Source: Enoplolaimus lenunculus
Lineage: Eukaryota; Nematoda; Enoplea; Enoplida; Thoracostomopsidae
DNA: 64,000 nucleotides
NCBI GenBank assembly: GCA_030248215.1
Contig: JASANG010001354.1
Location: forward strand, 62,001 to 126,000
Direction: 5' to 3'
Under the pieces are notes generated by a model. The model was not told the DNA's origin, ran no database searches, and saw only the letters and a list, made by a program, of their open reading frames with translations. Positions 24,449-35,000 of this stretch are shown here, piece after piece. Position 1 is the first letter of the stretch. Each line of letters starts with the position of its first letter. The translations under genes and the position numbers were made by a program.

Positions 24449-24523
24449 GCTACGCCGGAAATCAAACCTCGGACTTCTCGCTCGCGGGTCATGTGCACCA
24501 CCCATTTACTCCACGCGGCCGAT
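24449..24523 (-). repeat. tRNA-like sequence (probable SINE head)
   Basis: On the minus strand it reads with an A-box-like GCGTGGAGTAAATGGGT and a B-box-like GAGGTTTGATTTCCGGC. There is a GTG...CAC D-arm and a partial CCG...CGG T-arm. The anticodon arm is poor. It lies about 100 bp beyond the LINE end on the same strand. A tRNA-derived SINE or tRNA relic is likelier than a functional tRNA. Confidence 0.4.
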
Positions 24524-24681
24524 ATAATTTTTTCTGGTACTATATGTGCACGTGTATATATAGAACAAGAAGTTTATTTGGACCGAAAGCACGACACAAT
24601 ATGCATTTAGTATAAATAGTACAAACACAGCCAAGTTGACAAAATCATTGAATGTGTGCAATACACCCAAATAAAGGAAAA

Positions 24682-24715
24682 GTTAGAAAGAGGGCATGCC
24701 CTACTTATATCTAAC
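24682..24715 (-). other. LINE 3' UTR stem-loop
   Basis: GTTAGA (24682-24687) pairs with TCTAAC (24710-24715), enclosing the palindrome AGGGCATGCCCT (24691-24702). A 3' UTR hairpin shortly after ORF2 is a plausible recognition structure for the element's reverse transcriptase; that role is inference. Confidence 0.5.
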
Positions 24716-24781
24716 TTGGCAAAAATTCTGCGATGGTGTGCTGGAGTAAGGGGTTGATCCAAAAATGACAAATCACCAGTT

Positions 24782-27676
24782 TTAATCGTGATGAAGGTAT
24801 GCTTTTAGGTCTACCTGTTTCAACAAAGTTTTAAATGATCTTACGCTCCGTGCATCCACGAGGGGTTTGTTTGAGACATACTCTGGAAGTGAGTTCCAGA
24901 CGTTAACTACTCTGACACCAAATGAATGATTTAAAAAATTTGTTCGAAACTTACTTTTTTCGAGTTTGATGGGATGGCCCCTGGTTCGTGAGACGTTAGA
25001 TAACTTTAATAACTTAGAACACGCATCAACCTCCTCATTTACTATCTTATATACCATAGTAAGATCGGAATGTAATCGGCGTAATTCAAGAGGTTCAATA
25101 TTTAGTATGGAAAGTCGTTCTTTATAGGGGACGGATTGCCAGTTAAGTCTGCTAGACAGACGGCGGGTGAAATATCTTTGAACCCGTTCAATTGTATTTA
25201 TATCTCGAATATAGCATGGTGACCAGACAGGTGACGCATATTCGAGAACTGGCCGTACGTATGTTAGGTATGATTTAAGCAGTACCTGCGGATTTGTAGT
25301 TAGGAAGCAGCGAAATAGAATGTTAATATTTTGGTAAGCTCGCTTCGAGATAGTGCTGCAGTGACTATTACTTTTGAAATCTTGAGTTACAAGAACGCCA
25401 AGGTCCTTACATTGGTTAGCTAAAGGGATATTTTCTTCATTTAAAAAGTAGCATGTTTTAATAATAGATTTTCCTATTTGTAATACTTTGCATTTTGGAG
25501 CCGAGATCGTAAGTTGCCACTTTTTAGCCCACCGTTCAATATTGGTGAGGGCATTTTGTAACGATGTGGAGGATTCATTGTGAGTATCTTTTGAATAATG
25601 TACATAAATTTTGACATCATCAGCAAAAATTTTACAGTTAACATTATGCAAGTCATCAAAAATATCATTGATAAACAACAAGAATAACGTGGGTCCTAAT
25701 ACGCTACCCTGTGGTACACCAGAAGAAACAGAGCGGTAATATGAAAAAGATCCGTTCACTTTGACACGAAACTTTCTATCTGTCAAAAATTGTTCAATCC
25801 AATGTTTTAAACAGTTATTTATACCAAAAGAGGCTAGTTTATGCACTAATTTTTTATGCGAAACTGTGTCAAATGCCTTGGCAAAGTCAATATAAACAAC
25901 ATCGATTGAATTACCTAATTCAAGTGATACAGACCAGTCATTAAAACATTCTAAAAGTTGGGTACAAGTTGAGCGTTTTGCCAGAAATCCATGTTGATTA
26001 CTTGATATTAGATTATTTGAAACCAGGTATTGGAGTAATTTCTCGTTGACAATGGATTCCATAATTTTGCAGCAATTTGATGTCAGGGATACTGGTCGAT
26101 AATTTAATGGTTCGCTTGAAAGTCCTTTCTTAAAAATAGCTACTACATCAGCATGGGACCAGATTTCAGGTAAACAGCCACTTATAAAGGATTGCTCAAA
26201 TATGTGAGCCAATGGAAAACAGATAACATCTTTTAATTCTTTTAAGAAAAATTGAGAAAACCCATCAGGTGAATGGCTATTCTTATTTTTAAGATTATCT
26301 ATAAATCTATGCACGATGGTTGGAGTAAATGCAATCCAAGATAAGCTAGCATTACGAAAAGGTTCCACCTTTGTAACCGGCAAGTTGCCATCATCCTCAA
26401 TAAAAACGTCAGCAAAGGCATTAACCAATAAGTTAGCACGCATGACATCATCAGTAACAAGCTTATCTTGTTTTGTTTTTAAAGCACTAACACCACTACG
26501 GGCAAAACACTTATTGTTAACGTATTTGAAAAGCTTATTTCGGTCTCCAGAATTTAATATCTTATGCTCTTCATTTTGGCGAAACTTGAAAACTGCGTTA
26601 GAACATTTCTGACTGAGCAACTTGTATTCTGTGTAATTTTCGGTCAGTTTACATTTTTTCCGTAACTTCTTTTTCTGGGATAAAAGTCTCTTAATATAAA
26701 ATGGATAGTTAGGCTTCAACGTTATGACATTCCTTTTCAATGGTACATAAAGCAGACATGCATCATACATTATTTTGTAAAAACAGTTCCATTTATCTTG
26801 GACTGAAAAAGTGCTATGGAGCACACTGTCCCAATCGATGTTTGCAAGATATGCTTTAATAGCATTAAAATTTGCTTTTTTGAAATCAAACGAATAGTGT
26901 TGCTTCATTAAATCATCAGAGAAATTTCCAGTAATAGAAAAATCGATGGAATAATGATCTGAATTTGAAAAACATTCACTGCATTTCACGGACGACACAT
27001 TTAAAGCAGAAGATGTCAGGATAAGGTCTAAGATATTTCTCCCCCGAGTTGGGAACATTACCAGTTGTTCGAGGCCAGCTTCATTTATACCACTCATAAA
27101 TGTGTCGTATAGTTTGTTATCAGGCCAACAATGAGTAATCCAATCAACATCAGGAAAGTTAAAATCGCCGACAAATGTTACCGGCCATGGTACATCGGAC
27201 AGTTGTTTGATTGAAGCGATCATTGATTGACAGTGCTCATGGTTTAGGTTTGGTGGTCTGTAGGTGCAGATGAGCCGATGTTTCGAAGGACAATGAAGGT
27301 CAATCGCGACTTGCTCGAGGCAATTGTCTGGGGTTCCAGTACTTTCAACTACAGTAAATTTTATACCTGATTTGATGAATAACGCAACACCGCCGCCACG
27401 AGAGAGTTTCTTCCTGTCTTTGCGAACAATATTATATTGATGGAAAGGGTCTAACAAAGAGTTTGGATAGTTGTTGTTAAGCCATGTTTCCGTTATCGCA
27501 ATTATATGGTAGTTATTGCAATGCAGAAGAACTTCTAAGTCTGAAAGTTTGTTGCAAATGCTACGTGCATTAATAAGTTTGCAGTACAGAAACTTGGTGT
27601 CGATATGTATTACGGGACTATATTTTGCAGAGAAGTCCGGTGGAGCAACCCCAGGGCTTAGTTTAAATTTACGCAC
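24782..27676 (-). CDS. LINE ORF2: endonuclease / reverse transcriptase
   Basis: 964 codons without a stop. Residues ~30-250 form an apurinic-type endonuclease: LINARSICNKL (34-44), ITETWL (61-66), GDFNFPDVDW (~167-176) and SDHYSIDF (~235-242). The reverse transcriptase follows: NSHSPDGFS, AKAFDTVSH, SGVPQGSVLGP, and catalytic FADDVKIY (~683-690). The C-terminal region carries ERVQRYFTRR and LRRLHSDLTMVYKI, typical of CR1/Jockey elements. All catalytic motifs look intact. The frame opens about 31 nt before the ORF1 stop, in the -1 frame relative to ORF1. It has no ATG until residue 152 (its first listed codon is GTG), so translation must rely on re-initiation, a non-AUG start or frameshifting. 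Confidence 0.93.
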   Translation of the reverse strand: MRKFKLSPGVAPPDFSAKYSPVIHIDTKFLYCKLINARSICNKLSDLEVLLHCNNYHIIAITETWLNNNYPNSLLDPFHQYNIVRKDRKKLSRGGGVALFIKSGIKFTVVESTGTPDNCLEQVAIDLHCPSKHRLICTYRPPNLNHEHCQSMIASIKQLSDVPWPVTFVGDFNFPDVDWITHCWPDNKLYDTFMSGINEAGLEQLVMFPTRGRNILDLILTSSALNVSSVKCSECFSNSDHYSIDFSITGNFSDDLMKQHYSFDFKKANFNAIKAYLANIDWDSVLHSTFSVQDKWNCFYKIMYDACLLYVPLKRNVITLKPNYPFYIKRLLSQKKKLRKKCKLTENYTEYKLLSQKCSNAVFKFRQNEEHKILNSGDRNKLFKYVNNKCFARSGVSALKTKQDKLVTDDVMRANLLVNAFADVFIEDDGNLPVTKVEPFRNASLSWIAFTPTIVHRFIDNLKNKNSHSPDGFSQFFLKELKDVICFPLAHIFEQSFISGCLPEIWSHADVVAIFKKGLSSEPLNYRPVSLTSNCCKIMESIVNEKLLQYLVSNNLISSNQHGFLAKRSTCTQLLECFNDWSVSLELGNSIDVVYIDFAKAFDTVSHKKLVHKLASFGINNCLKHWIEQFLTDRKFRVKVNGSFSYYRSVSSGVPQGSVLGPTLFLLFINDIFDDLHNVNCKIFADDVKIYVHYSKDTHNESSTSLQNALTNIERWAKKWQLTISAPKCKVLQIGKSIIKTCYFLNEENIPLANQCKDLGVLVTQDFKSNSHCSTISKRAYQNINILFRCFLTTNPQVLLKSYLTYVRPVLEYASPVWSPCYIRDINTIERVQRYFTRRLSSRLNWQSVPYKERLSILNIEPLELRRLHSDLTMVYKIVNEEVDACSKLLKLSNVSRTRGHPIKLEKSKFRTNFLNHSFGVRVVNVWNSLPEYVSNKPLVDARSVRSFKTLLKQVDLKAYLHHD

Positions 27677-28341
27677 AGTTTTCCATTAGCAGTTTCGAAC
27701 GAGTAATCTAGCTCAGTGTATTTACCTTTCACCAAGCGGCCGTTTAAGCGAATGCAACCTGTGAATAGAATCAGCTTTTCATTGACGACGACATACCGGT
27801 CCATGTTGTTGTTATTGTCGCTTTGACTTGTGTTGAGTTCGTATGCTTTTGAGTGAAGTGCAGCGAGCTGACGACGATCCTGGTCATTCATCGAGCGCCT
27901 AATGAAGACTTTCTTATATTCAGGGTGATGCCGTAGCTCACGAACTCGGCCTAGGACAGATCTTGCGACGCTGGATGACGGAAGACATATTTTAAGAAGT
28001 CGGGGCCGGCTTGGAGTGTGGATGGCCGGGCGGAACGGACCCATCCGAAAAGCCTTTTCAATGGTAGCAGAAGGATCTAGAAGTTTTATGAGTTGTTGAG
28101 CAGTTTCTGTTTCATTAGGCGATTCAGGAAGTCCGCGAACTACCACAGATCTACGATGTTTAGCTTCATCCTTATCTAGAGGTGTTGAAACAAAGCGTTC
28201 TTCTGTATTGGCAAATTGGGAGACTACGTCGGACATTGGAATTGGCCGTTGGTTATTTTGCTTAGAAGTATTGATGCTAGTTGAGGTTAGGCATTGTAAA
28301 ACTTTTTTAGTCGCCTCCATTGCTGGGGTTAGAGACGCCAC
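27658..28341 (-). CDS. LINE ORF1 (nucleic-acid-binding protein)
   Basis: 227 codons as delimited, and open further upstream to a TAA near 28420 (T D P D S K Y D V L S I L Q K D...). The first in-frame ATG is a few residues in (MEATKKVLQ). The centre, HRRSVVVRGLPES...AFRMGP...RPRLLKICLPS, is the RRM-like module seen in ORF1 of several CR1/L2-type elements. It is followed by a basic helix (RRSMNDQDRRQLAALHSKA) and a compact C-terminal beta-rich segment. ORF1p is expected to bind the element RNA in an RNP. It overlaps the start of the ORF2 frame. Confidence 0.75.
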   Translation of the reverse strand: MASLTPAMEATKKVLQCLTSTSINTSKQNNQRPIPMSDVVSQFANTEERFVSTPLDKDEAKHRRSVVVRGLPESPNETETAQQLIKLLDPSATIEKAFRMGPFRPAIHTPSRPRLLKICLPSSSVARSVLGRVRELRHHPEYKKVFIRRSMNDQDRRQLAALHSKAYELNTSQSDNNNNMDRYVVVNEKLILFTGCIRLNGRLVKGKYTELDYSFETANGKLCVNLN

Positions 28342-29062
28342 ATCTTTTTGGAGAATTGATAGAACATCGTATTTGGAATCTGGATCGGTGTTAATTGTAG
28401 CAGAAGGATATGTAGCGTGTTAACATTACATACACTGTCACTATGCACATACACATGCTACACCACGTATACCCACATTGCCCCTTTTTTTAAATAAAAT
28501 CGTTATATATGTTAAACAGTGATCTTTTATGCTGATGTGCAACAAGACACTTGTTTATTCTTTATCACAGTTATGAACTATTTGTTCTAATGTTTTGATT
28601 GGTATGGGCGGGCAAACTTTGTTGTTTAATCCAATAAACTTTGTCTCGCTCTCTCTTCAACCAACAGGCGGTGTTCGCATTTTGAAGGCAAAATAAACCT
28701 CTTGTTGATGCTACACATCGGCTAAAATACTGATGCATTTGATGAGTGTATGTTGGGGTTCTTACAAGGCATAAAAACCTAAAACCTCAGGAGCCGATTG
28801 TAAGGCGGCGTGGCTTGTCTGCCATGGGTCATCATACTTTTTATCGTGTCGAACGGAAACTGCTTAAAAACATTGAATCAAACACATGCTTTGAGCAGCG
28901 TAAATTGAGAAGCTATATACCTAATGCAGGATGCCATATTTAAAGACAATGAACAAAAGTCATATATCTAACATTGCTGTTTTGGCTAGTGTTTTAGTGT
29001 AAACTTTGTAACATAATTTCATCACTAAATTATTGTTTTAATATACTTATGTTGTATTTGTT

Positions 29063-32000
29063 ATGGCGCAGTCGTGGGGAACGAAACAGGCACAGGGTAA
29101 GGAAGACAGCTTTTCTTTTAAACATGGTTTCAAAGGCTGTTTGCGGAAAACCATTATGCGCGTCGGAAAATCAAGTTTTGCTTTGTAGCGCATGCGTTAG
29201 TATACGAAAGTATATAAAGCATGGTGCAACCGGAATTCCGGTATTTTTTCACCTTCCGGTTCCGGTAAATTTTACCGGAAGTAAAAATTCCAATATTTTG
29301 AAAATTAAGAATTTTGCTGAAGTATGACGGTAAAAAATATATTTCATTAGTATACGTAGTATATAAACATTGTCAATCGCCGAAAATAAACCATCGAAGC
29401 TAGATTTGGTTTCCGTGGGTAATGGAACTCTAAAATATAGTAGATTAAATACATTAAAAAGAAAATTAAAATTAAATTTTCTGTTGCATGTATTTTTCAC
29501 TTTCCCGTTCTGGTATTTGTAATTCCGGTTGCAACCTGATATATAGAATTATGATGTGAAATTTTGCATAAATATAGAATTCTTGGTTTGGGACAGGCGT
29601 TAAAAATCCTTTGCAGTTAGCTGTAGCGTTTGTGGTTAAACGGAGTGTACTGTGCATCATGTATATATACGACCTGTTTAGTTATGTTCATGTTTAATTT
29701 TCTAGGATGGAACGCCTCAGAACACGCAATCAGCAAGCCCATTCTTGTGCAAGGCAATCCTGCCGATATGTTTGGGGTCAAGCAGGAAACTCCAAGCCAG
29801 TATGTGATATCACCGCAGTCATACGAGTTGTCTGGATTTTTGGTGAAAATGGTAGAAAATGTCATAGGTACATGCAGCTGTTGAATTTTAGATGTTTTAG
29901 GTATTGTATTTATTAATATACGTAGGTACTTTATAAATTTGCATTAAAAGTGCCGTCTGGCAGGCAGGGTGCGAGCGGAATTCCGGCCCCGGCATTTTTC
30001 ACTTAGTCCGGTTGCGGTAAATTTTCACCGGGATAAATAAATTCCGGTACTAAATTTTGGTCTGCTGAAGTTAAACATTTTAAGCAAAAAATGGCGACAA
30101 AAATAAAATAGATTTCATAATATATAATATATAGTAAATAAACATTGAGAATCATTAAAGGTAGATTTCGCTACCGTGGTAAGGAAAATGTAAAATACAG
30201 CAGATTAAGTGAATACGTACGCATCTTCAACTAAGGTTATTTCACCAATACGTACGTATATACGTAGTTTGTAAAAAAGAAAATTAAAGTTAGGGATGTA
30301 CCGATACCAAAATGTTTGCCGATGCCGATTCTTATTTTGAAATTTTGCTGATGCCGAACCGATACCGATGCCGATTCCAACTTTAGTACACCAAGCTTAA
30401 TAAACAGATAGGATGCTACATTACAGACTTCAATCCTAACCATCACAAACCATTAAAATTTTATAAGAATAGTTCATTTCAATAAATCGCCATACTCATG
30501 AAAACTGTCGATTATTACCGATGCAGATACCGATTAAGCGGCACATCCCTAATTAAAATGAATTTTTTGGTGGCAAGTATTATTCATTTTTGCCGGAGCC
30601 GGATATCTGGCTGAATCCTAATATTTGTATATATACTTGTTGGAATACTATCAATTCCATTTCTGGGCGCATATCATGTGTCTGGACAGTAAAATTGTTA
30701 TATCTCTCTTGCGTTTGTGTTTGAAAAATTTAATTTAAATGAACCGTTCTTATACAAAGTTACAATCGTTTATGGTGGTTACGGTTTAACTCTTCACATA
30801 ATGATCGTAATGTAATATATATCCTATCTGTTTATTAAGCATGGTGTACTAAAGTTGGAATCGGTGTCGGCATCGGTTCGGCATCGGCAAAATTTCAAAA
30901 TAAGAATCGGCATCGGCAAAAATTTTAATATCGGCTAATCCTCATACTTTCAGAGATCGGCGGTCTCTGTTAAAAACCGAGACTGAGAAATAACTATGTG
31001 CCGAAACCGGCCATGAAAAGTTTCTGTCTCGGTGAATTTTGGTCAACGCCTAAAAATATTTCAAAATAAATAGTTTTTACTGGTTTTTTCGCATTTTTTT
31101 TGTGTTTTTTCATAGTTTTTGTGTTTTCAGAATATCTACGGATAATTACTGCGCAAATATAAAAATTCATAGATCCACAGCGAAATTTTATTAATCAGAC
31201 ATCACTTACTTCCAACAATATTAACTTCTACTTTTTACAGGTTTACCAGCATTTGCTGAATCAGCGCGTTCTGGTTTCGGTTCCAAACTACCGAGATTGG
31301 AAACACCGAGGCATGGATCTGCTAATTATAGAGATTTACCGAGACCGAATACAATTTTGTCTATAAACTGTTTTAATACGTTTTCGCTTTGAAAAATCTT
31401 TATTTCCAACATAGTGTTTTGAAATAAGTTATATTTTATTAATAACCTGTGTCTGATGTATTTTCGAAAAATTGGATGATTAAATAGCTAAAAATTTGCT
31501 TACAGTAACTCGGTGATGAAAATTATTTCAAATTCCGTTTAGTGTATATATCTTTGTTGCCGGATGTGGGTACTTTCGTTTTTGGTTTAGAACCATCGCC
31601 CAAACTAGAATCTGTTCCTGGGTCAGTCGTAAACATACAGAACATGCAGTATGCTACAATGTCACCATCGCGACGGATTGCATCACCAGGTTCTGGTATG
31701 AAACCTAACGGCGAGATTGTAGGTATGTACGTATGGTTTGTGCAAGGGCTTGGGGTACGGTGGGTTTGGCGGGTAATAATGAAAATGATAGTGTTGCTTT
31801 AAAAGACAGTTTTGCACAGAAACTGTCAATTCGTTTTGTCGTAATCGTTTCACCGCACTCTTATTTTTTTAAATGGTTTATACATTATATTTAAACTTTT
31901 AGTTTGATCGCAAAAATATATTATATCATGTGAGCTATTTACATTTAAGAGCTCGGTGGTGTTGCAGCACCGAATATGGGAGTACCCGTAATGGCAACAG

Positions 32001-35000
32001 CTTCCGGTGGCGGCGAATCCGGAATGTGCGCTGCCGGTGGTATTCCGGGTGTTAGCAATGCAGATGGCACAACTTATAGCGGCATTGCAACGCCAGCTGC
32101 AAATGGCATTGAACCGGGAACTCCTCAACCGCTGCCTCCGTTAAACGGATTGACTCAATTACAGTTACAACAATTCCTTCAGCAACAGTTGCAAGCACAG
32201 CAACTTCAATTATTACAGCAACAGCAAATGCTTTTTCCGCATCAACAACAGCAACCACCGCAGGTTGCTAGTCATCAACAACAGATGCTGCAGACCGCTT
32301 CTGTTGCTTCAGGTGTCAACCCAGCTTCAACGGTACTGGTGGCTTCAACAGCTGACACAATCACTGCATCAACCGTTCCTGGAGTAGCCATGATGCCTAC
32401 AGCACCGCCATTGGTGACTGTATCTTCAGCTGTTTCAATTGCCCCAGGCTCAACAGCGTCTAGTAGTACGACCGCTAAAGTCGTTGCTGTTGCAGGATCG
32501 GACACCGAAGGCACCAACTGCAGCAGCCAAGAAAGTCATAGCAACAGATTCGACGCAACGCAACAGCACGTGCCCGCAACGATTTCGACAGACGGAGGCG
32601 CCGTGAGAGGCACGTCAGGGGCTTCTCTAAACACGGCGGTGACTAAAACAATGTCAGAATTTGCAAATGACAGTTGTGCAAGCGTTGATCAAACATCAAT
32701 GATTGCGACTGCACCGACACGCCAGTCAACTACTGTCTTTAGTTCGGCTGCTCCTACGTCTTCAGCGGCAACGGATGGGCCCACAAATTCTCTTCTGTCC
32801 GGGCCCACTAGTACGCCTCCTTTGCAACAGCAAGTTGGTAGCAGAGCTAACATAATTGCGCCTCCAGCTGCTGCTCAACTCAGCCCTTCTTATCCGACGC
32901 ATCATGCGCTTGGTTTGTCTACTGCCGTAGCCGCAGCGCCTTATCTTCAGTCACCTGCTGGAGTTTCTACCATGTAAGTGTATCATAAAGCTACCATGTA
33001 AGTGTATCATCAATCGTCGTGTTCTGCTGTGGTTTGAAAATTCGTTGTTAATTCTCGATTAAACGGAAAAAAGCTCGTCAGGGGCAATTTATAAGTGGTC
33101 AGTGTCAGTCAGTCATGTTTCAGCAATATACAAAACGGGTATATTTATTATGTGGCAAATTTTTTATTAATTATTAACGTGTACTTGAGCTTTCAACATG
33201 CACAGTTTAGCTCTTTAACTTTGTTTTGACAGCACTGGAACAAATCAGTTAAATGGTTGGAATCATGCGCCAAACGTATCCATTGGCGGTGGAACATTAG
33301 GCGGTGCACAAGTGCTGCAGCATGCAGTGACACCAGGAAGTACGCCTACCGGCGGTTCCATTATATCGAATTTCAGGGTAAGTTATTTACTCAAGAAGGT
33401 GGCTACTTGTAGAAAATTGAGCTTTAGTTCTGTCAAAGTTATTTAGGTAGTAAAAATATTGTATTTCCATACTGGAATACAAATGCTAATTTAGTATATA
33501 TAGATAACTAGTAATCCGCACGTAGTTGCGAACATGTGCAACTGTGTTAAAATACACTGTATTTTGGCACATGTCGGGGTTCGGCCTGAATTCCTCTAAA
33601 ATTTCAATTCATGTTTCTGTTCCTGCAGTCAAAGTCGCAGGAACCGGTATTCTACGGTTTTCTGGTAAATTATTCACAATCATTTAAATTGGAAATTGAT
33701 TTCCGGTATTTTACCGGTTTTGTGGTAAATTAGTCAGTCATTTAAAGACTGGAAACTTTGTCTTTAAAATTTTATTTCGAAATGAGTGTTTTTGCGATTA
33801 GTTCAATTTTGTTAATAAATACTCTGATATGTTTTCGCAACAATGATGATGAAATAACTGAACGTTCTTCAAACAGATGCATTTGTTGTTGTTCCTGCTC
33901 CAGCGAACTTAGTTCCTGTTGGACACATGGCATATGTTTAGAAAGATTTTGTCCAAACAAGTCTGTGCTTAAGCATTGAAATTTGATTGGCAATTTATTG
34001 TGTATTCAATTTCAATGCAAATGTTTATCTTGTGTGGGACCGGTAGAAATGATGGACCCCGGGATCCACCATCCACAGAGGAAATATGTTAGCATAGCAC
34101 ATACCATAAAGCATACAGGCTTCGTGTTATATAGAACAAAACAAAGATTAAAGTAAACAGCAATCTTCTATCTTCAGAATTTTTCACTTAGAAGGATAGA
34201 AACAAATTTGTATACGTATGGATATGCAAATCTGCTTCTGCTGGAACGCAGTCCAAAATACGAATATGGGGCGTAGCGAAACGCGAAGCGTTTTATATTT
34301 TGTGCTCGGGGGTCGAAAGGTATCTAAGGAACCACTGAACCGATTTTGATAAACTTTTTTGTTTGAAAGCCTGTTATGCTTGGGTGTTAACTCGCATTGG
34401 TGTTTTAAAATTTTTAGTCGTTTATTAGCTACAGCCTAATTTGCATAATTTATTAAGCCTAAATTAAGACTTTCTGCATTATTTCACTAATTATTACAGT
34501 TACAAGCAATCTAATTTCAGCAATAAAGTGTTTTGGGTGCGAGGAATCTGAATAAGTGGTCTCCAAACCATCAAAGCCGATAATTGAATAGTTAGCTAAT
34601 AGCTAGTTTGCATATTAGCATAACTGTTTGTCCTAGATCAGTACTTTTTGCAATATTTCACTAATTAATAAGGGTTAAAAGCAACCTAATTTCAGCAATA
34701 AATGGTTTTCGGGTGCGAGAAATCTAAATAAATTGTTTACAAACCTTCAAAACCGATAATTGAACAGTTAGCTAATAGCTAATTAGCATATTAGCACAAT
34801 TAATTATCCTAAATTAGGTCTTTTTGCAATATTTCGCTGATTATTTGGGTTACAAGCAATCTAATTTCAGCGATAAATGGTTTGCGTGCGACGAACCTGA
34901 ATAAATTGTCTACAAACCTTCAAACCGATAATTGAATAGTTAGCTAATAGCATATTAGCATACCTGATTGCCCTAAATTTAGACTTTTTGCAATATTTCA

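Larger units (their letters stand above)
24620..28422 (-). mobile_element. CR1-type LINE with ORF1 and intact ORF2
   Basis: A non-LTR retrotransposon on the minus strand, running from an open ORF1 (upstream limit near 28420) through ORF2 (to 24782) and a 3' UTR of roughly 160 bp. The endonuclease plus reverse transcriptase layout and the CR1/Jockey-type motifs identify it. No poly(A) tail was seen, as is usual for CR1-group elements. The 3' limit is approximate and no target duplication was found. An uninterrupted 964-codon ORF2 suggests a young copy. ORF1 has no in-frame ATG near its upstream limit, so the 5' end may be truncated. Confidence 0.85.

Noticed and set aside
32052-32517. Minus-strand ORFs opposite Pumilio exon 4
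   Set aside because: They are shadows of the Q/A-rich Pumilio coding sequence, which has consistent splice phases on the plus strand.
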